Of a DNA stretch of 64,000 nucleotides, positions 25,415 through 33,548 are shown piece by piece. The position numbers and the translations under genes were made by a program. The DNA lies in assembly GCF_003054055.1 (NCBI RefSeq), contig NZ_QBKI01000001.1, positions 682,001-746,000 on the forward strand, in the 5' to 3' direction. Below the pieces are notes generated by a model that did not search any database, was not told the origin of the DNA, and worked only from the letters and a program-made list of their open reading frames with translations. The stretch's first letter is position 1. Every line of letters starts with the position of its first letter. Source of the DNA: Pontibacter mucosus (GTDB taxonomy: Bacteria > Bacteroidota > Bacteroidia > Cytophagales > Hymenobacteraceae).

Positions 25415-26245
25415 TTACTTAATCGTAAATCGTACTGGAAGTGTGTAGCGTACAGGTACTGCTCTACCGTTCTGCTTACCAGGCGTCCACTTCGGCATTG
25501 ACTTAACAACGCGTACAGCTTCTTCGTCGGTACCAGCACCCAGTTGTTTTACCACCTGGATGTCGGAGATTTCACCTGTGCTGCTTACTACGAATGAAAG
25601 TACAACAAGACCCTCAACACCGGCACGCTGTGCAGCTGCTGGGTAGCGGATATTCTTGCCCAGATACTTCATCATTTCGCTGTCGCCACCAGGGAAGGTA
25701 GGCATCTGCTCCACGTAAGTATAAGGCTTCTCCTCAACTACTTCTGCTACTACATCACTTGTACCGTCAATCTCGCCGAGGTCAAGAGGGGCGTCTTTGG
25801 AGCCTTCTACGGTTTTTACACCCGCGTCGATCTCTTCTAGTACGTCCACATCAGGAATCTCTTCCTCCTCTACAACTTCGTTGTCACGCTTCACAACCGG
25901 TGGTGTATACTTTACAGTAGCACGCACTGGTGGTGGTGGTGGCGGAAGATCCGGTGGCGGCGGCGGTGGCGGCGGTGGCGTTGCCTCGTCCAGTGGTGGT
26001 GGCGGAGCCAGGTCTACTTCTGTTACAATGCGCTGTACCACTTCTGTATCTTGTTCGTCTCCCTTAATCATTTTAGAGATCAAAGGAATACTTAAGAACA
26101 AGAAGAACAGGATAATTGCTGTTATCGCAGCAATCGTGATATGCTTATTGTAAAGTCTGCGAAGTAGGTAGGCACCGTACGCTTTATTTCGTCCGGCAAA
26201 GACGATATCATCAAGCGATGCTTTTGCTAACTTACTTGCGTCCAT
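25415..26245 (-). CDS. tonB: Energy transducer TonB (first copy, long proline spacer)
   Basis: A 276-residue TonB. It starts with the same cytoplasmic motif (LDDIVFAGRNKAYGAYLLRR), one transmembrane helix (about 38-57), then a strongly proline-rich spacer (about residues 76-107, including a run of nine Pro) encoded by a GGTGGCGGC-type low-complexity tract. The C-terminal domain ends MPKWTPGKQNGRAVPVRYTLPVRF. It begins 3 bases after exbD and belongs to the exbB-exbD-exbD-tonB core operon; a terminator separates it from the second tonB. Confidence 0.93.
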   Translation of the reverse strand: MDASKLAKASLDDIVFAGRNKAYGAYLLRRLYNKHITIAAITAIILFFLFLSIPLISKMIKGDEQDTEVVQRIVTEVDLAPPPPLDEATPPPPPPPPPDLPPPPPPVRATVKYTPPVVKRDNEVVEEEEIPDVDVLEEIDAGVKTVEGSKDAPLDLGEIDGTSDVVAEVVEEKPYTYVEQMPTFPGGDSEMMKYLGKNIRYPAAAQRAGVEGLVVLSFVVSSTGEISDIQVVKQLGAGTDEEAVRVVKSMPKWTPGKQNGRAVPVRYTLPVRFTIK

Positions 26246-26248
26246 ATC

Positions 26249-26770
26249 TTAATTTCCCATTTGTTCTTGCACCAGTTTCTCGTCCTCGTCAGCTATATCA
26301 ACCATCGCGAACTTTTTGGTGTCAGTTATTTTTAACTCGTCCAGGATATCCACCATGTTTTTATAGCGGGACTCCTCCATTGGCTTCACCAGCACTGTCA
26401 TCTTGTCGTTTGACTTCACGCGAGGTGAAAGCAAAACTTTACGGATGCCATCTGCGGCGTAGCTCGACTCAACTATTTCTGGGTTATCTTCTGCAAGACC
26501 GAAGTAGTAGTATAGCTTGTCGTTTTTGCCAAGAATAATAGTCATGGCATTACTGGCTTTCAATGCTATCTGCTCTTCCTTCGGAACATCTTTCACAGGC
26601 ATGTTAATTTCCATGGTCTGTGGCTTGTTGAAGGTTGTGGTAAGCATGAAGAACGTAATCAGAAGGGCGGCAAGGTCTACCAGCGGCGTCATGTCGATTT
26701 TGGTCGACGAGCGTTTGGCGCGTTTCTTACCACCTTTACCGGAGTCGGCTTGTTGTTGTATTTCTGCCAT
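26249..26770 (-). CDS. exbD: ExbD/TolR-family biopolymer transport protein (second copy)
   Basis: A 173-residue ExbD. A basic N-terminus (GGKKRAKRSSTKIDMTPLVDLAALLITFFML) leads into the single transmembrane helix with the proton-path Asp in DMTPLVDL. The periplasmic domain then has the K-x-N-Ala type strand and the conserved MVDILDELKIT helix near residues 135-145. It lies between the first exbD and tonB. Two ExbD paralogues with one ExbB are frequent in Bacteroidota and may form mixed dimers. Confidence 0.9.
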   Translation of the reverse strand: MAEIQQQADSGKGGKKRAKRSSTKIDMTPLVDLAALLITFFMLTTTFNKPQTMEINMPVKDVPKEEQIALKASNAMTIILGKNDKLYYYFGLAEDNPEIVESSYAADGIRKVLLSPRVKSNDKMTVLVKPMEESRYKNMVDILDELKITDTKKFAMVDIADEDEKLVQEQMGN

Positions 26771-26788
26771 TTCTTATCTCCTTTCTAA

Positions 26789-27394
26789 TTATAGGTTCGT
26801 AGGCTTCGCTTCCATGGTAGTGATCAGGTTGAACCTGTTCACTTTTCTGTCTTGCAGGATGTCGATTACGCGCTTGATAGTCGGGTAATTTGTATCCTGG
26901 TCGCCTTTGATAGCGATAACCACCTGCGGGTTAGTCAAACGTGTCTGTAGCACCCAATCGCCCAGCTCGTTATGAGTAGAGTCAATTGGGATACCCGGCT
27001 GGTGTACCTCCTTGCGTGCGTTTGATTCCATTGCGAGGAGCGATTTAAGCTGGCTAACAGGAACACCGAAGTTACTCATGAGAGAGAAAGTCTTCTTCTC
27101 TTCCTCGGTGAAGCCTACGCCATACTTGCCTGCAATTTTATCAAGCAAAGCTTCCTTTGTTTGCTGTCCGTCAACTCCAAAGAACACCCGGTTATCTTTA
27201 TCTATTGTAATGGTAATTACGTTAGTATCCGGAATTTTGATCTCTGAAGCCGATGAAGGCGTGTCTACAATAACCGCCTCGTCAGGACGGGCAGTTGCTG
27301 TCAGCATAAAGAAAGTAACCAGCAAGAAGAATAAGTCCACCATTGGCGTCATGTCCAACGAGGGTACTGTTCTTTTTACTTTTACTTTAGGCAT
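26789..27394 (-). CDS. exbD: ExbD/TolR-family biopolymer transport protein (first copy)
   Basis: A 201-residue ExbD with VPSLDMTPMVDLFFLLVTFFML as the N-terminal transmembrane segment and proton-path Asp. It has a larger periplasmic domain than the second copy, including an insert of about 50 residues (approximately 85-130, with SLMSNFGVPVSQLKSL). The end IKRVIDILQDRKVNRFNLITTME matches the ExbD C-terminal helix. It starts 30 bases after exbB. Confidence 0.9.
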   Translation of the reverse strand: MPKVKVKRTVPSLDMTPMVDLFFLLVTFFMLTATARPDEAVIVDTPSSASEIKIPDTNVITITIDKDNRVFFGVDGQQTKEALLDKIAGKYGVGFTEEEKKTFSLMSNFGVPVSQLKSLLAMESNARKEVHQPGIPIDSTHNELGDWVLQTRLTNPQVVIAIKGDQDTNYPTIKRVIDILQDRKVNRFNLITTMEAKPTNL

Positions 27395-27424
27395 TTTATC
27401 TGGTTAAATACGGTTTAACTTAAC

Positions 27425-28291
27425 TTATACAGTCTGTGGTCTAGCTGGAGCAGTGTCGTGCTGTGCTGTGAAAGTAGACACCATGCTGAAACCAGCCTCA
27501 TCGATGCTGTAAGTAAGCTCGTCGATTTTGCTTGTAAAGTAGTTGTACGCAACGATAGCGATAGTAGAACCTGTAATACCCAGGGCCGTGTTGATAAGGG
27601 CCTCAGAAATACCGTTTGCAAGAGCTACTGAGTCAGGAGCACCTGCTGTTGCAAGAGCCGAGAAGGCCTTAATCATACCAAGTACCGTACCGATCAGACC
27701 TACCAGTGTAGAGGTAGAGGCGATAGTAGAGATAACCACCAGGTTTTTCTCCAGCATTGGCAGCTCAAGAGAAGTAGACTCCTCGATTTCCTTCTGGATA
27801 GCGGCAACTTTCTCAGCTTTCAGCAGCTCTGGCTCGTTCTGCATTTCCTTGTACTTCAGCAGACCAGCCTTTACCACGTTAGCAACAGAACCTTTCTGAA
27901 CGTCGCAAGCAGCGATAGCGCCGTTTACGTCACGCTGAGTCAGTTTTGCAGAGATTGTGCGAACGAAGTTAGCAACGTTCTTAGTACCTTTTGCTTTACC
28001 GATAGTAAGCGCACGCTCAATAGCGAAGATAAATACCATCAGGTTCAGGGAAAGAAGCACTGGCACAACCCATCCGCCTTTGTATACGATTCCAAGCCAG
28101 TTACCTGGTAGCGGGTGGTTTGCTGGGTCATTTCCTTCGAAGTTGGCCGGATTGCCAAGAACAAACATATAGATGAGTACGCAAGCAAACAGGGCAAGCG
28201 GAATAACAATTGTCGCAAATAGAGAGCCCACTGCGCTAGGCTTTTTCTCTACATTAGCATTCTTGCTCACTACTGCAGTCTTTTTTTCCAT
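27425..28291 (-). CDS. exbB: ExbB/TolQ/MotA family proton channel protein
   Basis: A 288-residue ExbB-like inner-membrane protein, the proton-channel scaffold of the Ton system. It has three main hydrophobic segments (about residues 25-45, 72-92 and the long pair 165-240) with the conserved MLEKNLVVISTIASTSTLVGLIGTVLGMIKAF and NGISEALINTALGI motifs. It is the first gene of the operon and is preceded by a 260-bp AT-rich region that should hold its promoter. Confidence 0.92.
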   Translation of the reverse strand: MEKKTAVVSKNANVEKKPSAVGSLFATIVIPLALFACVLIYMFVLGNPANFEGNDPANHPLPGNWLGIVYKGGWVVPVLLSLNLMVFIFAIERALTIGKAKGTKNVANFVRTISAKLTQRDVNGAIAACDVQKGSVANVVKAGLLKYKEMQNEPELLKAEKVAAIQKEIEESTSLELPMLEKNLVVISTIASTSTLVGLIGTVLGMIKAFSALATAGAPDSVALANGISEALINTALGITGSTIAIVAYNYFTSKIDELTYSIDEAGFSMVSTFTAQHDTAPARPQTV

Positions 28292-28542
28292 TTTGATTAA
28301 AGTTTAAAGTTTAGCTGTTTGTGTTGTAATAAAAACGTTTGTGTAAGTATAAAATGTAATTGTTTCGCTTTTAGTTCTTTATTGAATTTGCAATTTCTGA
28401 TTTTTCTCAATTTTTCAAACAATTATGTTTCGAAAAAATTAATAAAAAACCTGCTGCTGCTGCTTTGGTTCTCTAAATTTAAGCGATAAGCTTATAAAAT
28501 TCCAAGCCTGAGGCAATTCAATATTGCAAAGTATTAAATAAA

Positions 28543-28550
28543 TAAATTTG
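28543..28550 (+). promoter_or_regulatory. Candidate -7 box TAAATTTG for the structured RNA
   Basis: TAAATTTG matches TAnnTTTG, with a TTG 16 bases upstream (28524-28526). The implied start, about 7-9 bases downstream, falls where the first paired segment of the candidate RNA begins (28560). Confidence 0.4.
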
Positions 28551-28557
28551 TTCCAAA

Positions 28558-28700
28558 GTCTAAACACCAGCTTTTGTGGTGCGGGGGCTGTTATCCTGGG
28601 TGGTGTAATTTATACCGGTAAGAATCTCGTTAGGGCGGGCAAGCGTCTCAAAGCCAGCTTCCTGTTTGCTGTTGAGTTTTACCTCCCGTACTATTTAGTT
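28558..28700 (+). ncRNA. Candidate structured non-coding RNA
   Basis: The spacer between exbB and mazG contains nested pairings. CTAAA (28560-28564) can pair with TTTAG (28694-28698). Next inwards is a hairpin CACCA/TGGTG (28565-28569 with 28577-28581). CGGGGG (28582-28587) pairs with CCTCCCG (28682-28688), including a G-U pair. GGTGTA/TATACC (28602-28607 with 28611-28616) forms an inner hairpin. This part is GC-richer than its AT-rich flanks. A -7 box lies just upstream and TTTTTT follows at 28738. The strand is not certain. I cannot match it to a named RNA (6S was considered). Confidence 0.4.
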
Positions 28701-28757
28701 CAATTTTCAGGAAAAACGCACTAAATATAAAGAATAATTTTTTAGCGTTATGTATGG

Positions 28758-29567
28758 CTATAGTTTTTTTGCTTTGTTCCAGTAAAAATCCATCTCGGCA
28801 AGGCTCATATCCTGTATACGTTTTCCGTCCTTAGCGGCTTCACTCTCAATGTACTGAAAGCGGTTAATAAATTTCAGGTTGGTGCGCTCCAACGCCTCCT
28901 CCGGGTCTATTCCGGCAAAGCGGGCAAAGTTGATGAGCGAGAAAAGCAGATCGCCAAACTCGGCCGCAGCCCGTTGCCTGTCGATTTCTGTTATATCCTC
29001 TTTGTTAAACTCGCTCCCGAATTCCCCTAGCTCCTCCTGTACCTTTTCCCATACCTGCGATTTATCGTCCCAGTCAAATCCGGCGCCCCGGGCTTTTTCC
29101 TGTATGCGCATGGCTTTTATAAGGGCGGGCAGCGATTGGGGTACTCCTCCCAGTACGGATTTGTTTCCTTCCTTGAGCTTGAGCTTCTCCCAGTTCTGCT
29201 TCACTTCTTCCTCGCTGTCGGCTTTGGTGTCTCCGTAAATGTGGGGGTGGCGGAAGATGAGCTTCTCGCACTGGGCATGCAGCACATCGGCGATATCAAA
29301 GGCGCCTTGCTCCGAGGCAATCCTGGCGTAGAAAACCAGGTGGAGCATGATGTCGCCAATCTCCTTCTTTACCTCCTGCACTTCCCCTTTCAGGATGGCA
29401 TCCGAAAGCTCGTACGTCTCCTCTATCGTCAGGTGCCGGAGCGTCTCCATTGTTTGCTTACGGTCCCAGGGGCATTTCTCCCGGAGGTCGTCCATCACAT
29501 CCAACAGGCGGCCGAAGGCCTCCAGCTGTTGTTGGCGGTCGTTTTTGCCAGGTTGTGGAATAGTCAT
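28758..29567 (-). CDS. mazG: Nucleoside triphosphate pyrophosphohydrolase
   Basis: A 269-residue MazG that hydrolyses NTPs and dNTPs to monophosphates and pyrophosphate. It has two MazG-like domains; the first carries CPWDRKQTMETLRHLTIEETYELSDAI, with the EExxE metal-binding helix, and VKKEIGDIMLHLVFYARIASE. The second repeats the pattern around residues 180-225 (EFGDLLFSLINFARF). Length matches E. coli MazG (263). The start at 29567 is 6 bases downstream of a possible -7 box. Confidence 0.93.
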   Translation of the reverse strand: MTIPQPGKNDRQQQLEAFGRLLDVMDDLREKCPWDRKQTMETLRHLTIEETYELSDAILKGEVQEVKKEIGDIMLHLVFYARIASEQGAFDIADVLHAQCEKLIFRHPHIYGDTKADSEEEVKQNWEKLKLKEGNKSVLGGVPQSLPALIKAMRIQEKARGAGFDWDDKSQVWEKVQEELGEFGSEFNKEDITEIDRQRAAAEFGDLLFSLINFARFAGIDPEEALERTNLKFINRFQYIESEAAKDGKRIQDMSLAEMDFYWNKAKKL

Positions 29568-29572
29568 AAGCG

Positions 29573-29580
29573 CAAAGGTA
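29573..29580 (-). promoter_or_regulatory. Candidate -7 box TACCTTTG for mazG
   Basis: Minus-strand TACCTTTG matches TAnnTTTG, immediately upstream of the mazG ATG, implying a very short leader. The identical octamer precedes the RsmI-like gene at a similar distance. No clear -33 element. Confidence 0.35.
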
Positions 29581-29708
29581 CTAAATAATTACTGTACGTA
29601 GCCCGGCGGGAGCATGTCTTAACATGCAATTAATATTATGTCAATCCGCGGGGCATGGCTTTCTGCGTAAAAGCGGAGGAGACATCTATTTTTAAACGGC
29701 TATACTTT

Positions 29709-29969
29709 ATGAAGAAGAAAAAGAAGCAGGAGATACAGCAACTGGCTGCCTCAGTGGCTGCCGTGCAGTCGCAGGTGGCGTTTGCGCGCCTGGCTACGGC
29801 TCTTGCCGTTGTAAGCGTGGGTGCTATGGCAGTAGGGGCGCTGGCCATCGGACGCCTGGTGATTCGTAACATGGCCCTGAAGGAAGGGCAGGTGGACCGG
29901 CTGCGGATAAACGAGCTGGAAGTGGGCCGCCTGAAAGTAAGGGAGCTGCTTACCGAGCACAAAGTATAG
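29709..29969 (+). CDS. Small membrane protein of unknown function
   Basis: An 86-residue protein read from ATG 29709; the frame extends to 29655 but those residues look non-coding. A Lys-rich start (MKKKKKQEIQQ) is followed by a hydrophobic Ala/Val/Gly segment (about residues 25-50). The C-terminal repeat-like pattern (IGRLVIRNM, VDRLRINEL, VGRLKVREL) places Arg-Leu at about 9-10 residue intervals. I do not know a function; similar short AIGxLxIxRL proteins occur widely as hypotheticals. It stands alone between mazG (divergent) and glmM. Confidence 0.6.
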   Translation: MKKKKKQEIQQLAASVAAVQSQVAFARLATALAVVSVGAMAVGALAIGRLVIRNMALKEGQVDRLRINELEVGRLKVRELLTEHKV

Positions 29970-30125
29970 CCCGGCAAGACCTCACTTTATTTATTGTTTA
30001 GATGCTAGTATAAAGCATGTGCCTGAAGGTAGCGGCTGATGCTTCAGGAGAGGTGCGCTGTATTGCGCTGATATTTTATGCTGCCACAATACCGTAAAAC
30101 CCGCTGGAAGTATGCGTAAAATTGC

Positions 30126-30133
30126 TACTTTTG
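30126..30133 (+). promoter_or_regulatory. Candidate -7 box TACTTTTG for glmM
   Basis: TACTTTTG fits TAnnTTTG, 22 bases before the GTG start of glmM. The -33 region has no clear TTTG. Confidence 0.4.
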
Positions 30134-30155
30134 CCGAGCAACTAAAATACGGAAA

Positions 30156-31547
30156 GTGGCTTTAATAAAATCAATTTCAGGAATACGAGGAACGATAGGC
30201 GGACAGGCTGGAGAAGGACTTACCCCTGTGGATGTGGTTAAGTTTTCCGCCGCTTTCGGGACGTGGGTGCTTCAGAACACCGACAAAAAAACTATTGTAG
30301 TGGGCCGCGATGCGCGCCTCTCCGGCGACATGGTGAACAAGCTGGTATGCGCCACGCTGCAGGGCCTGGGCATTGATGTCATCGATGTAGGTCTCTCCAC
30401 CACACCAACCGTGGAAATGGCCGTGCCCGACATGCAGGCCGGAGGAGGAATTATACTTACCGCCAGCCACAACCCCAAGCAATGGAACGCCCTGAAGCTG
30501 CTCAACCACAAAGGCGAGTTTATCTCCGATGCCGAAGGAAAGCTGGTGCTGGAGATTGCCGAGCAGGAGGCCTTTGAGTTTGCCCAGGTTACGGAGTTGG
30601 GTAAGTATACCCAGGACCAGGAAGCGCTGGCAAAGCATATCAAAGCCATTCTGGAGCTGCCGCTGGTTGATGTGGAGGCGATCAAGGCCAAAGGTTTCAG
30701 CGTAGCCGTGGATGCCGTAAACTCGAGCGGCGGCTTTGCCGTGCCGATGTTGCTGGAGGCGCTGGGCGTTACCAAAATTGAGAAATTATACTGCGAGCCG
30801 GACGGCAACTTCCCGCACAACCCGGAGCCGCTGCCAGAGAACCTGCGCGAGATCTCGCGCCTGATAGAGAAAGGCAAGTTTGACCTGGGCATTGTGGTAG
30901 ACCCGGACGTAGACCGCCTAGCCCTGATCAACGAAGACGGCAGCATGTTCGGCGAGGAGTATACCCTGGTAGCCGTGGCTGACTATATCCTGAAGCACCA
31001 GGTGGGGAACACCGTTTCCAACCTTTCCTCTACCCGTGCCCTGCGCGACGTGACGGAGAAGGCCGGAGGTGAGTACTTCGCCGCTGCCGTGGGCGAGGTG
31101 AATGTGGTGAACATGATGAAGGAGCAGGACGCCATCATCGGCGGCGAGGGCAACGGCGGTATCATCTACCCGGAACTGCACTATGGCCGCGATGCGCTGG
31201 TGGGCATAGCCCTGTTCTTGTCGCACCTGGCCAAATCGGACATGAGCATGACGCGCCTGCGCGCCACCTACCCGAACTACTACATCTCCAAAAATAAAAT
31301 AGAGCTGACGCCGGACGTGGACGTGGACGAGGTGCTGCGCCAAATGCAGGAGCGTTACGCCAAGCAGCCTATCAATACCATTGACGGGGTGAAGATTGAG
31401 TTCGACAAGGAGTGGGTGCACCTGCGCAAGTCCAATACCGAGCCTATTATCCGCATCTACGCCGAGAGCGACAGCAATGCCACGGCCGAGCACCTGGCCA
31501 ACAAAATTATCACAGACATCAAAGAGATTATCTCGCAGAAAGCATAA
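30156..31547 (+). CDS. glmM: Phosphoglucosamine mutase
   Basis: A 463-residue alpha-D-phosphohexomutase that converts glucosamine 6-phosphate to glucosamine 1-phosphate for UDP-GlcNAc. The active-site phosphoserine is Ser104 in TASHNPKQWNALK, the metal loop is DPDVDRLAL (about 249-257), the sugar-binding loop is GGEGNGG, and the C-terminal phosphate-binding motif is RKSNTEPIIRIYAE. The start is GTG at 30156, supported by the family N-terminus ALIKSISGIRGTIGG. It could be a phosphomannomutase/phosphoglucomutase subtype, but SISGIRGTIGG favours GlmM. Confidence 0.88.
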   Translation: MALIKSISGIRGTIGGQAGEGLTPVDVVKFSAAFGTWVLQNTDKKTIVVGRDARLSGDMVNKLVCATLQGLGIDVIDVGLSTTPTVEMAVPDMQAGGGIILTASHNPKQWNALKLLNHKGEFISDAEGKLVLEIAEQEAFEFAQVTELGKYTQDQEALAKHIKAILELPLVDVEAIKAKGFSVAVDAVNSSGGFAVPMLLEALGVTKIEKLYCEPDGNFPHNPEPLPENLREISRLIEKGKFDLGIVVDPDVDRLALINEDGSMFGEEYTLVAVADYILKHQVGNTVSNLSSTRALRDVTEKAGGEYFAAAVGEVNVVNMMKEQDAIIGGEGNGGIIYPELHYGRDALVGIALFLSHLAKSDMSMTRLRATYPNYYISKNKIELTPDVDVDEVLRQMQERYAKQPINTIDGVKIEFDKEWVHLRKSNTEPIIRIYAESDSNATAEHLANKIITDIKEIISQKA

Positions 31548-31600
31548 GTATAGAATATGTGTTGTTGCTGTTGTAATACAAATCAAAAGTGACAGGCAGT

Positions 31601-31648
31601 GTTGCGCCACTGGTAGGGTTGTTCCTGCCATTGGCGCAACTTTTTTTT
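31601..31648 (+). terminator. Terminator after glmM
   Basis: GTTGCGCCA (31601-31609) pairs with TGGCGCAAC (31632-31640), with further inner pairing, and is followed by eight T. It lies 53 bases past the glmM stop. Confidence 0.9.
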
Positions 31649-31696
31649 ATACTTTGTTGGTTGAATAAGAATAGAATCAAAATATAGCTTAATAAC

Positions 31697-32839
31697 ATGC
31701 GTGTTTATTTAGATAATGCTGCCACCACTCCTCTGGACAAAGAGGTTTTTGACGCTATGGCTCCCTATATGCTGGAGCACTTCGGTAACCCGTCTTCCAT
31801 CCACTCGCATGGGCGCGAGGTGAGGGCGGCCATTGAGCGGGCGCGCAAAACGGTGGCGGGCCTGCTGAACACGTCTCCGGCTGAGGTTTTCTTCACCTCC
31901 GGCGGTACCGAGGCCGATAACGCCGCCCTTATCTGCACCTGCCGCTCGCTGGGCATCAAGCATGCCATCACCACCAAACTGGAGCACCACGCCGTGCTGC
32001 ACACCATGGAGCTGCTGGAGAAGCAGGAGGGCGTACAGCTAACGTACCTGCGCCACGACGAGCGCGGCAACCTGGATCTGGAGCACCTGGAGGAACTGTT
32101 GGCCAGCCAGCCGCAGACGCTGGTCTCCATCATGCACGCCAACAACGAGATCGGCAACCTGAACGACATCGAGGCGATTGGGGAGATTTGCAAAAAGTAT
32201 AACGCCGTGTTCCATTCCGACACCGTGCAGACCATGGGCCACTACAAGCACGACCTGCAGCAGTTGAAGGCCAATTTCATCGTAGGCTCGGCGCACAAGT
32301 TCCATGGTCCGAAAGGTGTGGGCTTTCTGTACTGCGATGCCGAGACGAAAATTCAGCCGCTGATTCAGGGTGGGGCGCAGGAACGCAACATGCGCGGCGG
32401 CACCGAGAATGTGTACGGCATCATTGGGCTGGCCAAGGCGCTGGAAATTGCCTACCGCGATATGGGCGAGCACCAGACCTACATCCAAAGCCTGAAAGAC
32501 CGCATGATTTACAAGCTGCGCGAGCAGATGGACGATGTGAGCTTTAACGGCATGTCAGAGTTTGGCGACAAGAGCCTGTACACGGTGCTGAACGTGAGCC
32601 TGCCGGCATCAGACATCAACGAGATGCTGCTCTTCAGCCTGGACATTGCCAAGATCTCCGCCTCTGGTGGCAGCGCCTGCAGCAGCGGCGCCAATGCCGG
32701 CTCGCACGTGCTGCGCGCGCTGGAGTGCGACCCCAACCGTGGCTCGGTGCGCTTCTCCTTCAGCAAGTATAACACACCTGAGGAGGTTGATTACGTAGCC
32801 GAAACAGTGGCCAAAATGTATAACAAGCAGCTGGCGTAA
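31697..32839 (+). CDS. Cysteine desulfurase (IscS/NifS family)
   Basis: A 380-residue PLP-dependent cysteine desulfurase that moves sulfur from cysteine to Fe-S cluster or tRNA thiolation acceptors. The N-terminus VYLDNAATTPLDKEV, the PLP Lys201 in SAHKFHGPKG, and the persulfide Cys328 in SGGSACSSG are all present; the short active-site loop is class I (IscS-like). No iscU or suf genes adjoin it. It may supply 2-thiouridine for MnmH in this genome, but that link is inferred. Confidence 0.92.
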   Translation: MRVYLDNAATTPLDKEVFDAMAPYMLEHFGNPSSIHSHGREVRAAIERARKTVAGLLNTSPAEVFFTSGGTEADNAALICTCRSLGIKHAITTKLEHHAVLHTMELLEKQEGVQLTYLRHDERGNLDLEHLEELLASQPQTLVSIMHANNEIGNLNDIEAIGEICKKYNAVFHSDTVQTMGHYKHDLQQLKANFIVGSAHKFHGPKGVGFLYCDAETKIQPLIQGGAQERNMRGGTENVYGIIGLAKALEIAYRDMGEHQTYIQSLKDRMIYKLREQMDDVSFNGMSEFGDKSLYTVLNVSLPASDINEMLLFSLDIAKISASGGSACSSGANAGSHVLRALECDPNRGSVRFSFSKYNTPEEVDYVAETVAKMYNKQLA

Positions 32840-32878
32840 GTATAAAATCGCTCAGCTTAAAGTATAAACAAAGTATAA

Positions 32879-32910
32879 AAAAGGCCTTGGCAGTACGCCG
32901 GGGCCTTTCT
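32879..32910 (+). terminator. Terminator after the cysteine desulfurase
   Basis: AAAAGGCC (32879-32886) pairs with GGCCTTT (32902-32908) and is followed by CTTG; the T tail is short. Three AAGTATA copies lie just upstream. Confidence 0.65.
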
Positions 32911-32936
32911 TGATTAAACTCTAGTAAGTATATAAT

Positions 32937-33518
32937 ATGAAAAGTATAGCCGTTTTCTGTGGCGCCAACTCCGGAAACAACCCGGTATATGCGGAGGCTG
33001 CCACACAACTAGGCCATTTGATGGCCGCCCAAAGTATAGGGTTGGTGTTCGGTGGTGGTAAGGTTGGCTTGATGGGCACGATTGCCGATGCCGTACTTGC
33101 CAAAGGCGGGCAGGCCGTGGGCGTGATCCCGCAAAGCCTGGTAGACCGCGAGCAAGCGCATACCGGGCTGACGGAGCAGCACATCGTAAAAACCATGCAC
33201 GAGCGCAAAGCCCTGATGGCCGCCAAGTCCGATGCCTTTGTGGCCATGCCCGGCGGCTTCGGCACCCTGGACGAGATCAACGAAATCATCACCTGGAACC
33301 AGCTGGGTATCATCCAGAAGCCTGTGGCCTTCTTTAACGTGAACGGCTATTACGATAAATTCATGGCCTTTCTCGCCGACTGCGTGCAGGAAGGGCTCAT
33401 TAAGCCGGAGTACATGAAGAACCTGATCGTGGAAAGTGCGCCGGAGGTGCTGCTGCAAAAGCTTACCAGGTATGCCGATACTGTGTCGGAGGATTGGGTA
33501 GATTCGGAGCGGATTTAA
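32937..33518 (+). CDS. LOG family protein (TIGR00730-type)
   Basis: A 193-residue LOG-family protein. The Rossmann-like start SIAVFCGANSGN, the GLVFGGGKVGLMGTIAD block and the PGGFGTLDE motif (residues 105-113) define the family, whose characterised members are cytokinin riboside 5'-monophosphate phosphoribohydrolases; other members cleave purine nucleotides. Arg/Glu residues in MHERKALMAAKSDAF complete the active site. The bacterial role is usually nucleotide salvage or unknown. A 215-bp inverted-repeat element and a bidirectional terminator follow. Confidence 0.9.
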   Translation: MKSIAVFCGANSGNNPVYAEAATQLGHLMAAQSIGLVFGGGKVGLMGTIADAVLAKGGQAVGVIPQSLVDREQAHTGLTEQHIVKTMHERKALMAAKSDAFVAMPGGFGTLDEINEIITWNQLGIIQKPVAFFNVNGYYDKFMAFLADCVQEGLIKPEYMKNLIVESAPEVLLQKLTRYADTVSEDWVDSERI

Positions 33519-33548
33519 TTGAATGGTTGTTCGGGCTTTCCGGATTAT

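Noticed and set aside
25921..26010. GGTGGCGGC low-complexity tract as a possible tandem repeat or recombination site
   Set aside because: It encodes the proline-rich spacer of TonB, which fully explains it.
28565..28700. Minus-strand peptide-like frame in the candidate RNA region
   Set aside because: It has no ATG, GTG or TTG start after the preceding in-frame stop, and the pairing pattern suits an RNA better.
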